64,000 nucleotides of DNA from Streptomyces sp. Je 1-369 (GTDB lineage: Bacteria > Actinomycetota > Actinomycetes > Streptomycetales > Streptomycetaceae), in NCBI RefSeq assembly GCF_026810505.1, contig NZ_CP101750.1:4741254-4805253 (forward strand). The letters run 5' to 3'. The translations under genes were made by a program, and so were the position numbers. The notes beneath the pieces are model-generated. The model was given only the letters and a program-made list of their open reading frames with translations. It was not told the origin of the DNA and made no database searches. Below, one piece after another: positions 34,846-43,410 of this stretch. The first letter of the stretch is position 1. Each line of letters starts with the position of its first letter.

Positions 34846-36071
34846 CCGGTCCGCTCGTACTCATCGAGCCGTACGCGAACCGCCTGGGCGGGCACCATCA
34901 GCGCACGCTGGCGGCCCTCGCCCAGGCCCGGCCCGGCAGCCTCGTCATCGCCCCGCACGGGATCGCCTCCGAGGCGGTACGTGCCCTGCGCGAGGCGGGT
35001 GCCCGGCTGGTGACCGCACCGGCCGGGCCGGCGGCGACCGTGCTGTTGGCCGTCTCCCGCCTGGCGGCCGGGCTCTCCTCGGCCGGTCAGCGTGTGTTCC
35101 GCTCGCGGCGCTGGCCCCGCCGCCTGCGGAGGGTGCCGCACCAGATCACCCTGATCGCCCGCTGCCTGTCCGAGGCGTCCGCGCTGCGGTCCGGCCGCCG
35201 GTTGGAGTCCGGCGCCGACGCGGTGGTGATCCTGACCGCGAGCGAGGCCCTGCACGGGGCCGCCGCCCTCCTCGGCGGGCAGCCGCACCTGCGGTTCGTC
35301 CACGAGGCGGTCACGGCCGAGGACGCCGTCGTGCGGATGCTGGGCCGGCTCGCCCGCCGGGGCGAGCAACGGGTGGTTGCCGTGTACCCGACGCAGGCCG
35401 TCGGCGATCAGTTCGCCACAGCCTTCGCCGACCTGCCCGCGGTGGTGGGCGCCTTCGCAGTCGACGACGGCCACCGCCTGAGCGACGCCGAACGTGACGG
35501 GGGCCGAGCCGCATTCGACATCCCCGCCGCCGAGGCGGTGGTCTGCCTGGTCGGTGGGTGGTGGCCCTACAAGGACATCCCTGTCCTCGAAGCCGCCCTG
35601 GACCGGCTCAAGGAGCCCCTGCACCTAGTGGTCACCGGCTCCCCGCTCGACGAGGCCGTCCTCGAGCGATGGCAGTCCCTGCCCGGCCTGCGGGTGCACA
35701 CCGTGCCCGGCCCGGTCAGCGACTCCGTGCTGCGGCTGGTGTACGCCGCCGCGGACGCCGCCCTGGTCACCCGCCACCCCGGGACTGGCAAGGAATCCGG
35801 GCTCGTCATGGACGCCGCCCGGCTCGGCGTCCCCCTGATCGTCTCCGAGCACGACGACGCCCTCACCACCCGCCTGCACGGCCAGCCCTGGGCCCTGATG
35901 TTCCCCGCACGCGACCCGGACGCCCTCGCAGATGCCCTGCACACCGTCATCCGTCAGCCGCCCCCGCTGCCCGGACCGGAGGCCCCGGTTCTGCTCGGGA
36001 TGCGGTCCGCAGCCGAGCAGGCCGACTTCCTCACCCGCGCCTTCGCCCCCTTGCGCACGAAGGAGTCCTGA
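34842..36071 (+). CDS. GT-B type glycosyltransferase
   Basis: The 409-residue protein opens with LVLIEPYANRLGGHHQRTLA, typical of a GT4 acceptor domain. Its donor domain has VCLVGGWWPYKDIPVLEAAL, LHLVVTGSPLDEAVLERW and GKESGLVMDAARLGVPLIVSEHDD. Its ATG overlaps the previous stop (ATGA). The next gene begins directly after its own stop. It is the third gene of the cargo glycosyltransferase operon. Confidence 0.75.
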   Translation: MTGPLVLIEPYANRLGGHHQRTLAALAQARPGSLVIAPHGIASEAVRALREAGARLVTAPAGPAATVLLAVSRLAAGLSSAGQRVFRSRRWPRRLRRVPHQITLIARCLSEASALRSGRRLESGADAVVILTASEALHGAAALLGGQPHLRFVHEAVTAEDAVVRMLGRLARRGEQRVVAVYPTQAVGDQFATAFADLPAVVGAFAVDDGHRLSDAERDGGRAAFDIPAAEAVVCLVGGWWPYKDIPVLEAALDRLKEPLHLVVTGSPLDEAVLERWQSLPGLRVHTVPGPVSDSVLRLVYAAADAALVTRHPGTGKESGLVMDAARLGVPLIVSEHDDALTTRLHGQPWALMFPARDPDALADALHTVIRQPPPLPGPEAPVLLGMRSAAEQADFLTRAFAPLRTKES

Positions 36072-36938
36072 ATGCCGAGCACGCCTCCCGCGCTGATCGC
36101 CGTCATCGGCCCCGTCGAGCCGCCGCTGCTGGCCGCCTGGGCCCGCCACTACCGGTGGCTGGGCGTCGAGCGGTTCCTGATCGCCTTCCACTTCCCCGAC
36201 CACGTCCCCGACGCACAACGACACGAGCTCCAGGCCGCGTGCCGGGAGCTGGGCATCATCCCCACCGGCACCAGCACCGGCCCCTGGCACGAGCACACCA
36301 ACACCCAGCTCCGCGACGCCCTGCGGCACCGGGCCGGTCCCGGCTGGCATCTGCTTGCCGACGCCGACGAGTTCCAGCAGTACCCCGCCCCGCTGAACGA
36401 GGTGATCGCCCAGGCCGAGAAGTCCGGAAGCTCTGTGGTGGGCGGTCTGATGCTCGACCGCGTCGCTGCCAGCGGACGCCTGACCGGCTGGCGGCCCGAA
36501 GGCGGACTCGAACTCGCCTATCCCCTCGGCGGACACCTCACCCACCGGCTCCTGCACGGCGACCCGAGGAAGATCGTCCTCGCCCGCCACGACGTCACCG
36601 TCTCCTCCGGCAACCACCGTGCTCCGGGCCAGCGGCCGGACGCGGACCGCATCTGCGCGGTTCACCATTTCAAGTGGCGCTCGGGCGTCCTGGACGACCT
36701 GCGCCGACGGGTCCAGCACTTCGCCCACGGCACCTGGCAGGAACACACCCCGGCCGTCCGCGACGAGGCCGGACGCCTGCTGGCCCACGTCGGACAGCAC
36801 GGCGGCGTGATCAACACCAGCGACCCGCGGTTCGCCTTCCGGCAGGTGAGCCTGGATCGGATGCCCTTCAGCTGGCCCTCCGAGGCCCGCAACGTCTTCA
36901 CCACCTGGCGTCCGCACGCCCACAGCGGCCAGGATTGA
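36072..36938 (+). CDS. GT2/GT92-like glycosyltransferase
   Basis: The 288-residue protein has PPLLAAWARHYRWLGVERFL at the start, as in glycan-modifying GT2_4/GT92 enzymes. The metal-binding DADEFQQYP (DxD) follows, and VHHFKWRSGVLDDLRRRVQ lies near the end, where such enzymes have a conserved histidine and lysine. It starts one base after the stop of the preceding gene. The sugar and acceptor are unknown. Confidence 0.78.
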   Translation: MPSTPPALIAVIGPVEPPLLAAWARHYRWLGVERFLIAFHFPDHVPDAQRHELQAACRELGIIPTGTSTGPWHEHTNTQLRDALRHRAGPGWHLLADADEFQQYPAPLNEVIAQAEKSGSSVVGGLMLDRVAASGRLTGWRPEGGLELAYPLGGHLTHRLLHGDPRKIVLARHDVTVSSGNHRAPGQRPDADRICAVHHFKWRSGVLDDLRRRVQHFAHGTWQEHTPAVRDEAGRLLAHVGQHGGVINTSDPRFAFRQVSLDRMPFSWPSEARNVFTTWRPHAHSGQD

Positions 36939-36986
36939 CACACGACGCACTCACGCGCGGACAGCATGTCGCGGAAGGATGACCAC

Positions 36987-37511
36987 GTGCCCCTCGCCGT
37001 ACTCCTGGCCGGTCTCACAGGCTCCGGGAAGACCACCGTCGCCCAGGCCCTGGCCGACCGCGGCTACCTCCGGCTGTCCGTGGACGAGGAGGTCCACCGT
37101 CTCCACGGCCGGTACGGCGTGGACTACCCCGAACACACCTACTTCGAGCGCGAACGGCCCGTGGTCGAAGCGACCCGGGGCCGGTTCGTCAAGGAGATCG
37201 AGGCCGGCAACGACGTCGCCCTGGACCACGGGCTGTGGCGCCGCGCCGAGCGCGACGCCTGGCGGCAGGCCGCCCGCGAAGCAGGCGGCCTGCCCGTTGT
37301 CGTCTACCTCCCCGCCGACCGCGACGAACTGCTGCGGCGCCTGACCGAGCGCAACGTACGCGAGGACGCCAACGCGCTGACCGTCACCCCGGAAGCCCTG
37401 GACGACTTCTTCGCCCGCTTCGATCCCCCGGCCGACGACGAAGACGTGATCGTCTACACCGGCGACCTGGACGTACTGGTGGCGGCGCTCACCGAGGCCC
37501 GGGGGCGGTAA
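36987..37511 (+). CDS. P-loop kinase (AAA/zeta-toxin-like) at the end of the glycosyltransferase operon
   Basis: The 174-residue protein has a Walker A motif (LLAGLTGSGKTTVAQALADRG), an acidic switch (LRLSVDEEVHRL), VALDHGLWRR as Walker B-like, and a lid rich in arginine (DRDELLRRLTERNVRED). It resembles small-molecule kinases of the chloramphenicol phosphotransferase/zeta-toxin type. The GTG at 36987 has GGAAGGA at good spacing and is preferred over the ATG at 36966. It may phosphorylate a sugar or a nucleotide sugar precursor, which is inference. Confidence 0.75.
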   Translation: MPLAVLLAGLTGSGKTTVAQALADRGYLRLSVDEEVHRLHGRYGVDYPEHTYFERERPVVEATRGRFVKEIEAGNDVALDHGLWRRAERDAWRQAAREAGGLPVVVYLPADRDELLRRLTERNVREDANALTVTPEALDDFFARFDPPADDEDVIVYTGDLDVLVAALTEARGR

Positions 37512-37664
37512 GGCCGCCAGGGTCTTGGTCCGGAGGCCGTCAGCAGCACGCCCGTACGAGGCCGTGCCGCTGCGAGCGGCGGGCAGGCGGCGGACGCACC
37601 CGGCGCCGCACGTGGAGTCGAAGCCGCATGGCGCCGACTCCACGTGCGGCTCGCGGTGGGTGTG

Positions 37665-39356
37665 TCACCGTCGCCGAGCCTGGGGCGACTGAGGTTGAGC
37701 GGCCGGAGCAGCCGGTGGTGTTTGCGCCGGCGTGCTCGACCGCCGTGCCGCACTCTGCGCCTGTGCCGCACGTGCGTGGGCGCTGGGCGCCGACCTCGTA
37801 CTGAGGCGTTCGACGCGCCACGTCAGCACCCGCGCGGGTCGGCGGGCATCATCGAGCGCACGCTGGTCGGCGGCCTGTTGCAGGAGCTGCTTCGGGTCGT
37901 GCCCGGCTTTCTCTGCGTCCGCGAGCACGGCAGCGAGCGCGTCGAAGGCCGGATCCTCCAACACCTGTTCCGCGTGATCGGGCATTGTCTGCCGGATGAG
38001 GAGCATGTGCCGCTCCACTACCTGAGTGGGTGGCCTGCGCTGGGCGAGCACGGTCAGTGGCGCGACGGCAGTTTGTTCGTAGGCGGCCCGGAGGTGGACC
38101 AGGGCCTGGTGGGCTGCGGCCACCTGTTGGTCGTGGTGGTGGAGCTGGTGCCAGCGGGCGGCGGCGATGATGGCGAGGATCGCGGCGTCGAGGAACATCG
38201 CCAGCAGGGCGCCGTCCTTGGGGGTGGGCTCGCGGACCATGGCCCGCACGGCGCCGCGCAGGGCGCGGGCGTGCTGGTGCTCAGCCTGGATACGGGAGCG
38301 AGTGGCGCGCTCGAACGCCTCAGCTGCCTGACAGAGTTGGGGCTGAATTGCCTGGGGCGCGCGAAGGGGTAGGGCGTCGAGGGCTTCACCGAAGGCGGCC
38401 AGATGGGCTTGAGCGGCTACGTCGTCGCCGTGTTCGAGGTGGTGGGGGATGCGTTCTGCGGCGGCCGTCGCCTGATGCCACGGGTTGGTCTTGCGCGGGC
38501 ATCGTTGCGGGTCGGTGGCGTCGAGGCGCTTGCGGATCTTGGGCAGGGAAAGGTCGGGGGAGAGTTCGGAACCGGAGTACCAGATCGGTTCCTGTACGGC
38601 GTTGACGTCGCCTTCGAGGGCGACGGTGTAGCCGCGTACGTCTCCGGAGGGGAAGTGCTTGACGTCCACGAGGATGCCGTCGGTGTGCTCCAGGAGACGG
38701 ATGAACTCTTCGGTGCTGGTGGCGGCGGCCACGGCGGTACGGATCGTGGCGCGCAGGTGTTCGCGGGCGGTGCGGGCCTGGCCGGCGCGCCTGGCCTTCT
38801 CCTGCTCGGCGCGGGTGGGCCGCTTCGCGGCGGTGCGGTCCCCGCGTATGACTTGGAAGAGGTCGTACTCCTTCTCGATGGCGGCGAGTTCGCGGTCGGC
38901 GGTGAGGTAGTCGTTCCAGTGGCGGGCGGTACGCAGGTCGGAGCGGACTTTGGTGGCGGCGATGTGGATATGGTCGGGTGCGTGCCGTACGGCGACCCAG
39001 CGACATCCGTCCGGATCACCGTCCGGCGCGATGCCGGTGGCGGCCACGACGCGGCGGCCGATGTCGCCCCACTCCTCGTCGCTGAGGTGACGGTCGGTCT
39101 TGGCGGCACGGACTGAGCAGTGCCACACATGCTTCTCGGGGGCGCGGCCGAGGCGCTCGGCCTGCTTGACGTGCAGGTCGAGGTCGGCGACGAGGCGCCT
39201 CTTGGTGGCGTCGACGTCGTCGGCGCGGCCGGGGTCGGGAACGAAGCCGTCCCATGAGGCGACCAGGTGCGGGTCGGTGTGGCCCTTCTTCTTCGTGTCG
39301 TACAGGTAGCGGATCAAGTTGGCGGTCTCCTTGCCGCCCGTGATCTTCGCGATCAT
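37665..39356 (-). CDS. Relaxase/mobilization nuclease (MOBP type)
   Basis: The 563-residue protein begins MIAKITGGKETANLIRYLY, typical of MobA/VirD2-like relaxases. It carries the metal-binding H-x-H in APDHIHIAATKVR (residues about 130-140), with WGDIGRRVVAATGIAP and RWVAVRHAPD before it. Two C-terminal hydrophobic/helical stretches and a low-complexity Ala/Pro/Gln tail complete it. The enzyme would nick the element's transfer origin and stay bound to the 5' end during conjugation. Its ATG overlaps the stop of the MobC-like gene. No FtsK/TraB-type pump is encoded, so transfer must be helped by another element. Confidence 0.88.
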   Translation of the reverse strand: MIAKITGGKETANLIRYLYDTKKKGHTDPHLVASWDGFVPDPGRADDVDATKRRLVADLDLHVKQAERLGRAPEKHVWHCSVRAAKTDRHLSDEEWGDIGRRVVAATGIAPDGDPDGCRWVAVRHAPDHIHIAATKVRSDLRTARHWNDYLTADRELAAIEKEYDLFQVIRGDRTAAKRPTRAEQEKARRAGQARTAREHLRATIRTAVAAATSTEEFIRLLEHTDGILVDVKHFPSGDVRGYTVALEGDVNAVQEPIWYSGSELSPDLSLPKIRKRLDATDPQRCPRKTNPWHQATAAAERIPHHLEHGDDVAAQAHLAAFGEALDALPLRAPQAIQPQLCQAAEAFERATRSRIQAEHQHARALRGAVRAMVREPTPKDGALLAMFLDAAILAIIAAARWHQLHHHDQQVAAAHQALVHLRAAYEQTAVAPLTVLAQRRPPTQVVERHMLLIRQTMPDHAEQVLEDPAFDALAAVLADAEKAGHDPKQLLQQAADQRALDDARRPARVLTWRVERLSTRSAPSAHARAAQAQSAARRSSTPAQTPPAAPAAQPQSPQARRR

Positions 39357-40024
39357 CCGGCCGCCTTGTGGCTGACGGCCTGGTTCGCGGCTGCCGCGAT
39401 GTGGCGCACAGCCTCACCGACCGCGTCCAGGGTGCGGTCGGTCTGGGCGAGGAGGGCGCTGTCCCCAGGGTGTGGATGGCTGCCGGAGTTGAGCTTCTTG
39501 GCGATCTGGTTGACATTGCGGCCGATGGCTGCCACCTCGCTGCGCAGGGCGTTGAGCTCGTCGATGTAGTCGTCCAGCTGAGTGCGCTGGCCGGGCACGG
39601 TGAGTTCACCTTCAACGTGGGCCTGGGTTACGGCAGCGACGTAGTGGGCGCCGCTGAGGTTCAGTGACGTGGCCTTGGCGAGGATGGCGTCCCTCTCCTC
39701 AACGCTGTAGCGGACATCGACGCGCTTCTTGCGCCGGCCGCCCGGGTCGGGCTTGCGACGCTGGGCGACACGGTGCAGGGCGGCGACGTCTGCAGCACGC
39801 GGCAGCGGAGCGTCGGCAGCAGCGGCGGGATCGGCGTGTGCCGGTAGTTCCTCCTCGGGCACCCCCTGGTGCCCGAGTGCCTGCGCTACCCCCGGGGCGG
39901 AGGCTTCCCCGAGGGACCGGCCTGTGGACGGTCCAGCGGGATACCTTGCTGGCGTTGTGGTGGCTGCTGTAGTCGTGGTCATCTCCTCGTGTGGGGTGGG
40001 CAGTTCGTGCTGTGGTGCGGGCAT
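39353..40024 (-). CDS. MobC-like relaxosome accessory protein
   Basis: The 223-residue protein has a disordered N-terminal half rich in Ala, Pro and Thr. Then comes a ribbon-helix-helix-like block, KRVDVRYSVEERDAILAKA, with LNLSGAHYVAAVTQ. It ends IGRNVNQIAKKLNSG and AVRHIAAAANQAV. That block and the N-x-N-Q-I-A-K motif are characteristic of MobC proteins, which bind the transfer origin and assist relaxase nicking. It is coupled to the relaxase gene by an ATGA overlap. An internal ATG at 39982 is an alternative start. Confidence 0.82.
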   Translation of the reverse strand: MPAPQHELPTPHEEMTTTTAATTTPARYPAGPSTGRSLGEASAPGVAQALGHQGVPEEELPAHADPAAAADAPLPRAADVAALHRVAQRRKPDPGGRRKKRVDVRYSVEERDAILAKATSLNLSGAHYVAAVTQAHVEGELTVPGQRTQLDDYIDELNALRSEVAAIGRNVNQIAKKLNSGSHPHPGDSALLAQTDRTLDAVGEAVRHIAAAANQAVSHKAAG

Positions 40025-40097
40025 GGGTGACCTACTCGGTGGGGTGTGGATATCGGGGCGTGCGGTGATGTCGGGTCGACTCGTCGCCGGAGGGAGA

Positions 40098-40129
40098 CTC
40101 GTCCCCGCGCTGACGTGCGCGGGGACGAG
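40098..40129. repeat. Hairpin copy 1 upstream of the mobC-relaxase pair
   Basis: CTCGTCCCCGCGC and GCGCGGGGACGAG form a perfect 13-bp stem with a 6-base loop (TGACGT). It lies in the 137-base gap ahead of the MobC-like gene. The same structure with nearly the same loop recurs at 41161-41196, with related flanks. It is a candidate transfer-origin element or terminator. Confidence 0.75.
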
Positions 40130-40161
40130 AGAAGCGGGACGCGGTTGGCAGTGGCCGGTAG

Positions 40162-41055
40162 TCAGGAAGCGATCACCGCTGGCGCGGTCTCGCGCGGTTC
40201 GGCTGCTGCGGCTTCGTCGAGTTCGGCCTGGAGCGAGTCCTTGACGCGTTCCGCCTCGTCCTTGCCGATCGTGCGGCCGGTGCTTCGGACCGCGTCCTCG
40301 ATGTGGCGGCGGGAGGCTTTGCCTCCGCGCCCACGAGGCGCACGCCGGGCGAGGGAGAGCAGCTCGGGATCGACGATGTCGCCCTCCGCGCCGGTCGAAG
40401 GGGAAGAGGCGGACGAACCCGCCACATCAGTAGCGTCCTCCGCCACGTCTGCCAGAGCGCCCGCCACCTTGAGGTGCGCGGACAGCTGGACGTCCGAGGT
40501 GGCGCCGTTGACTACTGGGTCGGTGTCTTCCCGGTTGGCAGCCAGTGCGAGGTCACGCTGGATGATCTGGTAGAAGTGCACCGCGCCGGCCAGGGCGAGC
40601 GGCGGGAGCGCGGAGAGCACGGCCACGGTCCAGTCACCGAGCTGCAGACCGCCGTTGTGGGCCTGCTGGTTGAGGCGTACGGCGTGGAGCGCATTCGCCC
40701 AGATGCTGAGCGCGGTGGCCAGGATGACGAGGATCCACACGTACAGGCGGGCGGCCGTCGACGCGGTACGCACCAGGAGCAGGGTGCCAATGCCGATGGC
40801 GATGAACCCGTCGATGACGAGGGGGAAGCCGATGGTGAAGAGCGGGCGGATGTGGGCGGCGACGGCCATCTGCCGCAGAGCGTCGTAGGACAGGACGAAG
40901 CCGATGGTGCCGAGCAGGGCGATGCCGAAGCGGATGGCGCCGGTCTTGGGTGCGGCGGACCCGGGTGTGGTGGGTTCGGCTGCGGTGGGTTCGTGCGGGG
41001 GCAGGGGAGACCTCCGGTGTATGGGGGCACCTACGAGCGGCCAGGGCGCGAGCAT
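40162..41055 (-). CDS. DUF2637 domain membrane protein (SpdB-like)
   Basis: The 297-residue protein has an N-terminal tail and four membrane helices (FGIALLGTIGFVLSYDALRQ, GFPLVIDGFIAIGIGTLLLV, YVWILVILATALSIWANAL, TVAVLSALPPLALAGAVHFY). This is the DUF2637 region with its Y-D-A-L-R and I-D-G motifs. A helical, charged C-terminal tail of about 100 residues follows, with GRTIGKDEAERVKDSLQ. DUF2637 proteins are frequent on Streptomyces conjugative and integrative elements and are thought to help plasmid spread. The start is uncertain: ATG 41055 or GTG 41091. Confidence 0.78.
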   Translation of the reverse strand: MLAPWPLVGAPIHRRSPLPPHEPTAAEPTTPGSAAPKTGAIRFGIALLGTIGFVLSYDALRQMAVAAHIRPLFTIGFPLVIDGFIAIGIGTLLLVRTASTAARLYVWILVILATALSIWANALHAVRLNQQAHNGGLQLGDWTVAVLSALPPLALAGAVHFYQIIQRDLALAANREDTDPVVNGATSDVQLSAHLKVAGALADVAEDATDVAGSSASSPSTGAEGDIVDPELLSLARRAPRGRGGKASRRHIEDAVRSTGRTIGKDEAERVKDSLQAELDEAAAAEPRETAPAVIAS

Positions 41056-41160
41056 GGCGCTGCGGCCGCGAGGTGCTGGGACTCGTACCACTCGTCGCGT
41101 GCCTGGTCAGCACAGGTACGAGTGGCGTGGTGATGTCGAGATGACTCGTTGCGGGCTGTC

Positions 41161-41196
41161 CACTCGTCCCCGCGCTGACCTGCGCGGGGACGAGTG
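41161..41196. repeat. Hairpin copy 2, upstream of the DUF2637 gene
   Basis: CACTCGTCCCCGCGC and GCGCGGGGACGAGTG form a perfect 15-bp stem with a TGACCT loop, between the DUF3631 and DUF2637 genes. About 80 bases around it resemble the flanks of the copy at 40098. Confidence 0.78.
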
Positions 41197-41213
41197 ATAC
41201 GAGTGGCGTCGAG

Positions 41214-42479
41214 TCAGGCTGCGGTGCCTGGCACCGGCTCGTCCGCTGCCTTCGGCTCGGGGCAATAGCGCGCCCAGGTGTCGAGGAATTGGTTGCGCGC
41301 GAAGCCCTTGGCCTGGGTGCCGTCGGGGAAGCGGCGGTTGGCCGAGCCAATCCCGTACGGCTTGAGCAGCAGCTGCAGTCCGCGCGGGGTCAGCCCGTTG
41401 GCGCCGTACTCCGCCCACGGTGCTTCCCTGTCCGCGTTGAGGGACTCCAGCAGGTGCTTCGTGCTCAGCACGGCTGGGTCGCCCACGGCGGCGAAGGCGC
41501 AGCGGATGCCGGTCAGGAGGCGGGTGCGCAGACCGCCTTCCTCGTCCTGGCCGGCCTCGTAGGCGGTCATAGTGCGGCAGGCGGTACGGGCCAGCGCGGG
41601 CCAGTCGCCTCCGGCGAGGTCGGCGATAATGACCAGCGGTTCCCAGGTGTCCGCCGCACGGTCTTCGACCGGCATGGGCGGCTCCATCTCCATGGCCTGC
41701 GCGTACAGCGGCTGGAGCCAGGTGCGGAGGCGGTCGCGGATCGCGTTCAGGGCGGGGGTGTCCCGGCCGGTGCGGAAGGACGCCACCTTCTCGCCCGCCG
41801 CGCGACGGCGCATCCGGATGACCACCGCACGGTCCATGATCGTGTCAGGCAGGTCACCGATCCCCGCGAGCGCGGCCATGGCAAAGGTGGGGAACTCCTG
41901 CACCTGATGCTCCGGCCCGGACACCCGCAGCGTCGGTCGGCCACGCTGGTGCCCGGCGTTGATGAGGCCGCGCACCTCCTCGTTCTTCTCCGCGGCCTTG
42001 GTGCTGCTGAACATGGTGTCCGCCTCGTCGACCAAGAGCGTCGGCGGGTCGTCCCCGTCGATCGACCGGAAGATCGCCGCTGCGGTGGCGTTGACCGTGA
42101 TCAGACGGTTGTGCACCGTCTCGGTGACCACGTCCAGCAGCCTGGACTTACCGCACCGCTTCTCCGGCGCGACGATTGCCAGGCGCGGCGCGTGCTGCCA
42201 CGCGCGCTGCAGATGCGTCGCCGCGACCCACAAGGCCACCGCCGTGACGGCCTCCTCGCTCGGCATGGCCACGTAGCGCTTGATCTGCGCCCGAAGGGCG
42301 TCCAGGATCTGCGCCCCCTCGGCCAGCGGTGGTGACGAGGCACCGTCGTCGCGGTCCTCTTCTGCCGAAGGCGCAGCGGAGCCGGACGGCTGGCCGGGCA
42401 CGGTGACTGGGGGCCACGACGTGCCGGAGCCGTCGGGAAGGGATGGCGTATTCGGCTGGGCATCGGTCATACTGGGCAT
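41214..42479 (-). CDS. DUF3631 domain ATPase
   Basis: The 421-residue protein has an N-terminal Ser/Pro-rich tail. An AAA-type core follows with LAIVAPEKRCGKSRLLDVV (Walker A variant), TLLVDEADTMFSS (Walker B) and IMDRAVVIRMRRR (arginine-rich sensor). It then has the DUF3631 part, with DTWEPLVIIADLAGGDWPA and a winged-helix-like C-terminus (GLTPRGLQLLLKPYGIG). Such proteins occur on actinobacterial elements and phages, where they are probably helicase-like or primase-associated replication ATPases. The start is ATG 42479 or 42470. It is divergent from the XRE gene. Confidence 0.8.
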   Translation of the reverse strand: MPSMTDAQPNTPSLPDGSGTSWPPVTVPGQPSGSAAPSAEEDRDDGASSPPLAEGAQILDALRAQIKRYVAMPSEEAVTAVALWVAATHLQRAWQHAPRLAIVAPEKRCGKSRLLDVVTETVHNRLITVNATAAAIFRSIDGDDPPTLLVDEADTMFSSTKAAEKNEEVRGLINAGHQRGRPTLRVSGPEHQVQEFPTFAMAALAGIGDLPDTIMDRAVVIRMRRRAAGEKVASFRTGRDTPALNAIRDRLRTWLQPLYAQAMEMEPPMPVEDRAADTWEPLVIIADLAGGDWPALARTACRTMTAYEAGQDEEGGLRTRLLTGIRCAFAAVGDPAVLSTKHLLESLNADREAPWAEYGANGLTPRGLQLLLKPYGIGSANRRFPDGTQAKGFARNQFLDTWARYCPEPKAADEPVPGTAA

Positions 42480-42664
42480 CAGCTCCTCTGCTTGCGGGCC
42501 ATATGGGACGGCAATCCCGGTCTCCGCAGGTTGATCGCTAGGGATGGCGGTTGAGAGGTTTGCGCTTGAGCCCCCGGCATTGCCGGGGGCTTCTTTCATG
42601 CGATGTGCGGGCGTGCGGACTCCTGATGTCGGTGGGGTGGGATGCCACCACTATGCCACATGAA

Positions 42665-42711
42665 TTGCAGATCGCAGTAGTGTTTTGCATCTCGCAGTAG
42701 TGATGCTACTG
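42665..42711. promoter_or_regulatory. Repeated operator in the divergent promoter of unit 2
   Basis: TTGCAGATCGCAGTAGTG (42665) and TTGCATCTCGCAGTAGTG (42685) are direct repeats at 20-bp spacing, about two helical turns, with two mismatches. The second overlaps a palindrome CAGTAG-TGATG-CTACTG (42695-42711). They lie between the DUF3631 and XRE genes, so the XRE protein is the likely ligand. Confidence 0.7.
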
Positions 42712-42764
42712 TTTAGGCTGTGCTGCAAACCGCAGTGCGTCGCTACGAACGGAAGGAGGCGCCG

Positions 42765-43277
42765 GTGGCGGAGGAAGAACCGTCGGAGGGCGTCCTGCTC
42801 AGCGGCGAGGCGAACGTCGCGACCCGCATCAGGGTGGAGCGCGAGGCGCGCGGCTGGAGCACCAACGCGCTGTCCGACCGGCTCAACGAGGCCGGCTTCG
42901 ACATGAACCCGTCCGCAGTCTGGCGGATCGAAAACGGGAAGCGCCGCATCAACCTCGACGACGCCATCGGCTTCGCCGAGGTCCTCGGCATCGACCTGCG
43001 CAATCTCGTCGGGCCACCGCAGTTGGCGGCCAAGGCCCGCGCCATGGAACTCATCGACGAGGTCGTGGACGCGTTCCGCGCGACCCAGAGAGCCAACATG
43101 GCCTTCACACAGGCGCGCGAAGCGTTTGACGCCTACCTCGCCGAGCACCCCGACATCCGCGAAGAAGCCGACCTCATGGTCCAGAGCGCCATCGCGGAGG
43201 AGGCCAACAAGACCATGCTGAAGATGCACGGCCCTCCGCCTGGTGACAGCGACGGCCACTCCACCAACGGGGCATAG
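42765..43277 (+). CDS. XRE-family regulator of the integrative element
   Basis: The 170-residue protein has an Xre HTH (VEREARGWSTNALSDRLN, VWRIENGKRRINLDDAIGFAE) and a helical C-terminal part of about 80 residues (RANMAFTQAREAFDAYLAEH). The GTG at 42765 is preceded by the strong site GGAAGGAGG, so I prefer it to the GTG at 42720. It stands first in the regulator-excisionase-integrase run. Repeated operator sequences lie just upstream of it, as expected for the element's maintenance or excision switch. Confidence 0.82.
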   Translation: MAEEEPSEGVLLSGEANVATRIRVEREARGWSTNALSDRLNEAGFDMNPSAVWRIENGKRRINLDDAIGFAEVLGIDLRNLVGPPQLAAKARAMELIDEVVDAFRATQRANMAFTQAREAFDAYLAEHPDIREEADLMVQSAIAEEANKTMLKMHGPPPGDSDGHSTNGA

Positions 43278-43410
43278 CCTCCGGCACCCCCTCCCGCCCT
43301 GGGCCCGCAAACCCCCCAGGCCGGGCAGCTCATCCACATCCCTAGCGATCGACCGGCGGGTCGGCGTTGCCGCGCCCCATGCCCGCCAAGACCTGCAGAG
43401 GACTCCCTCC

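Noticed and set aside
40098..41196. Repeated GC-rich hairpins resembling type I-E CRISPR repeats
   Set aside because: Only two copies more than 1 kb apart with a gene between, no spacers and no cas genes. They are intergenic hairpins.
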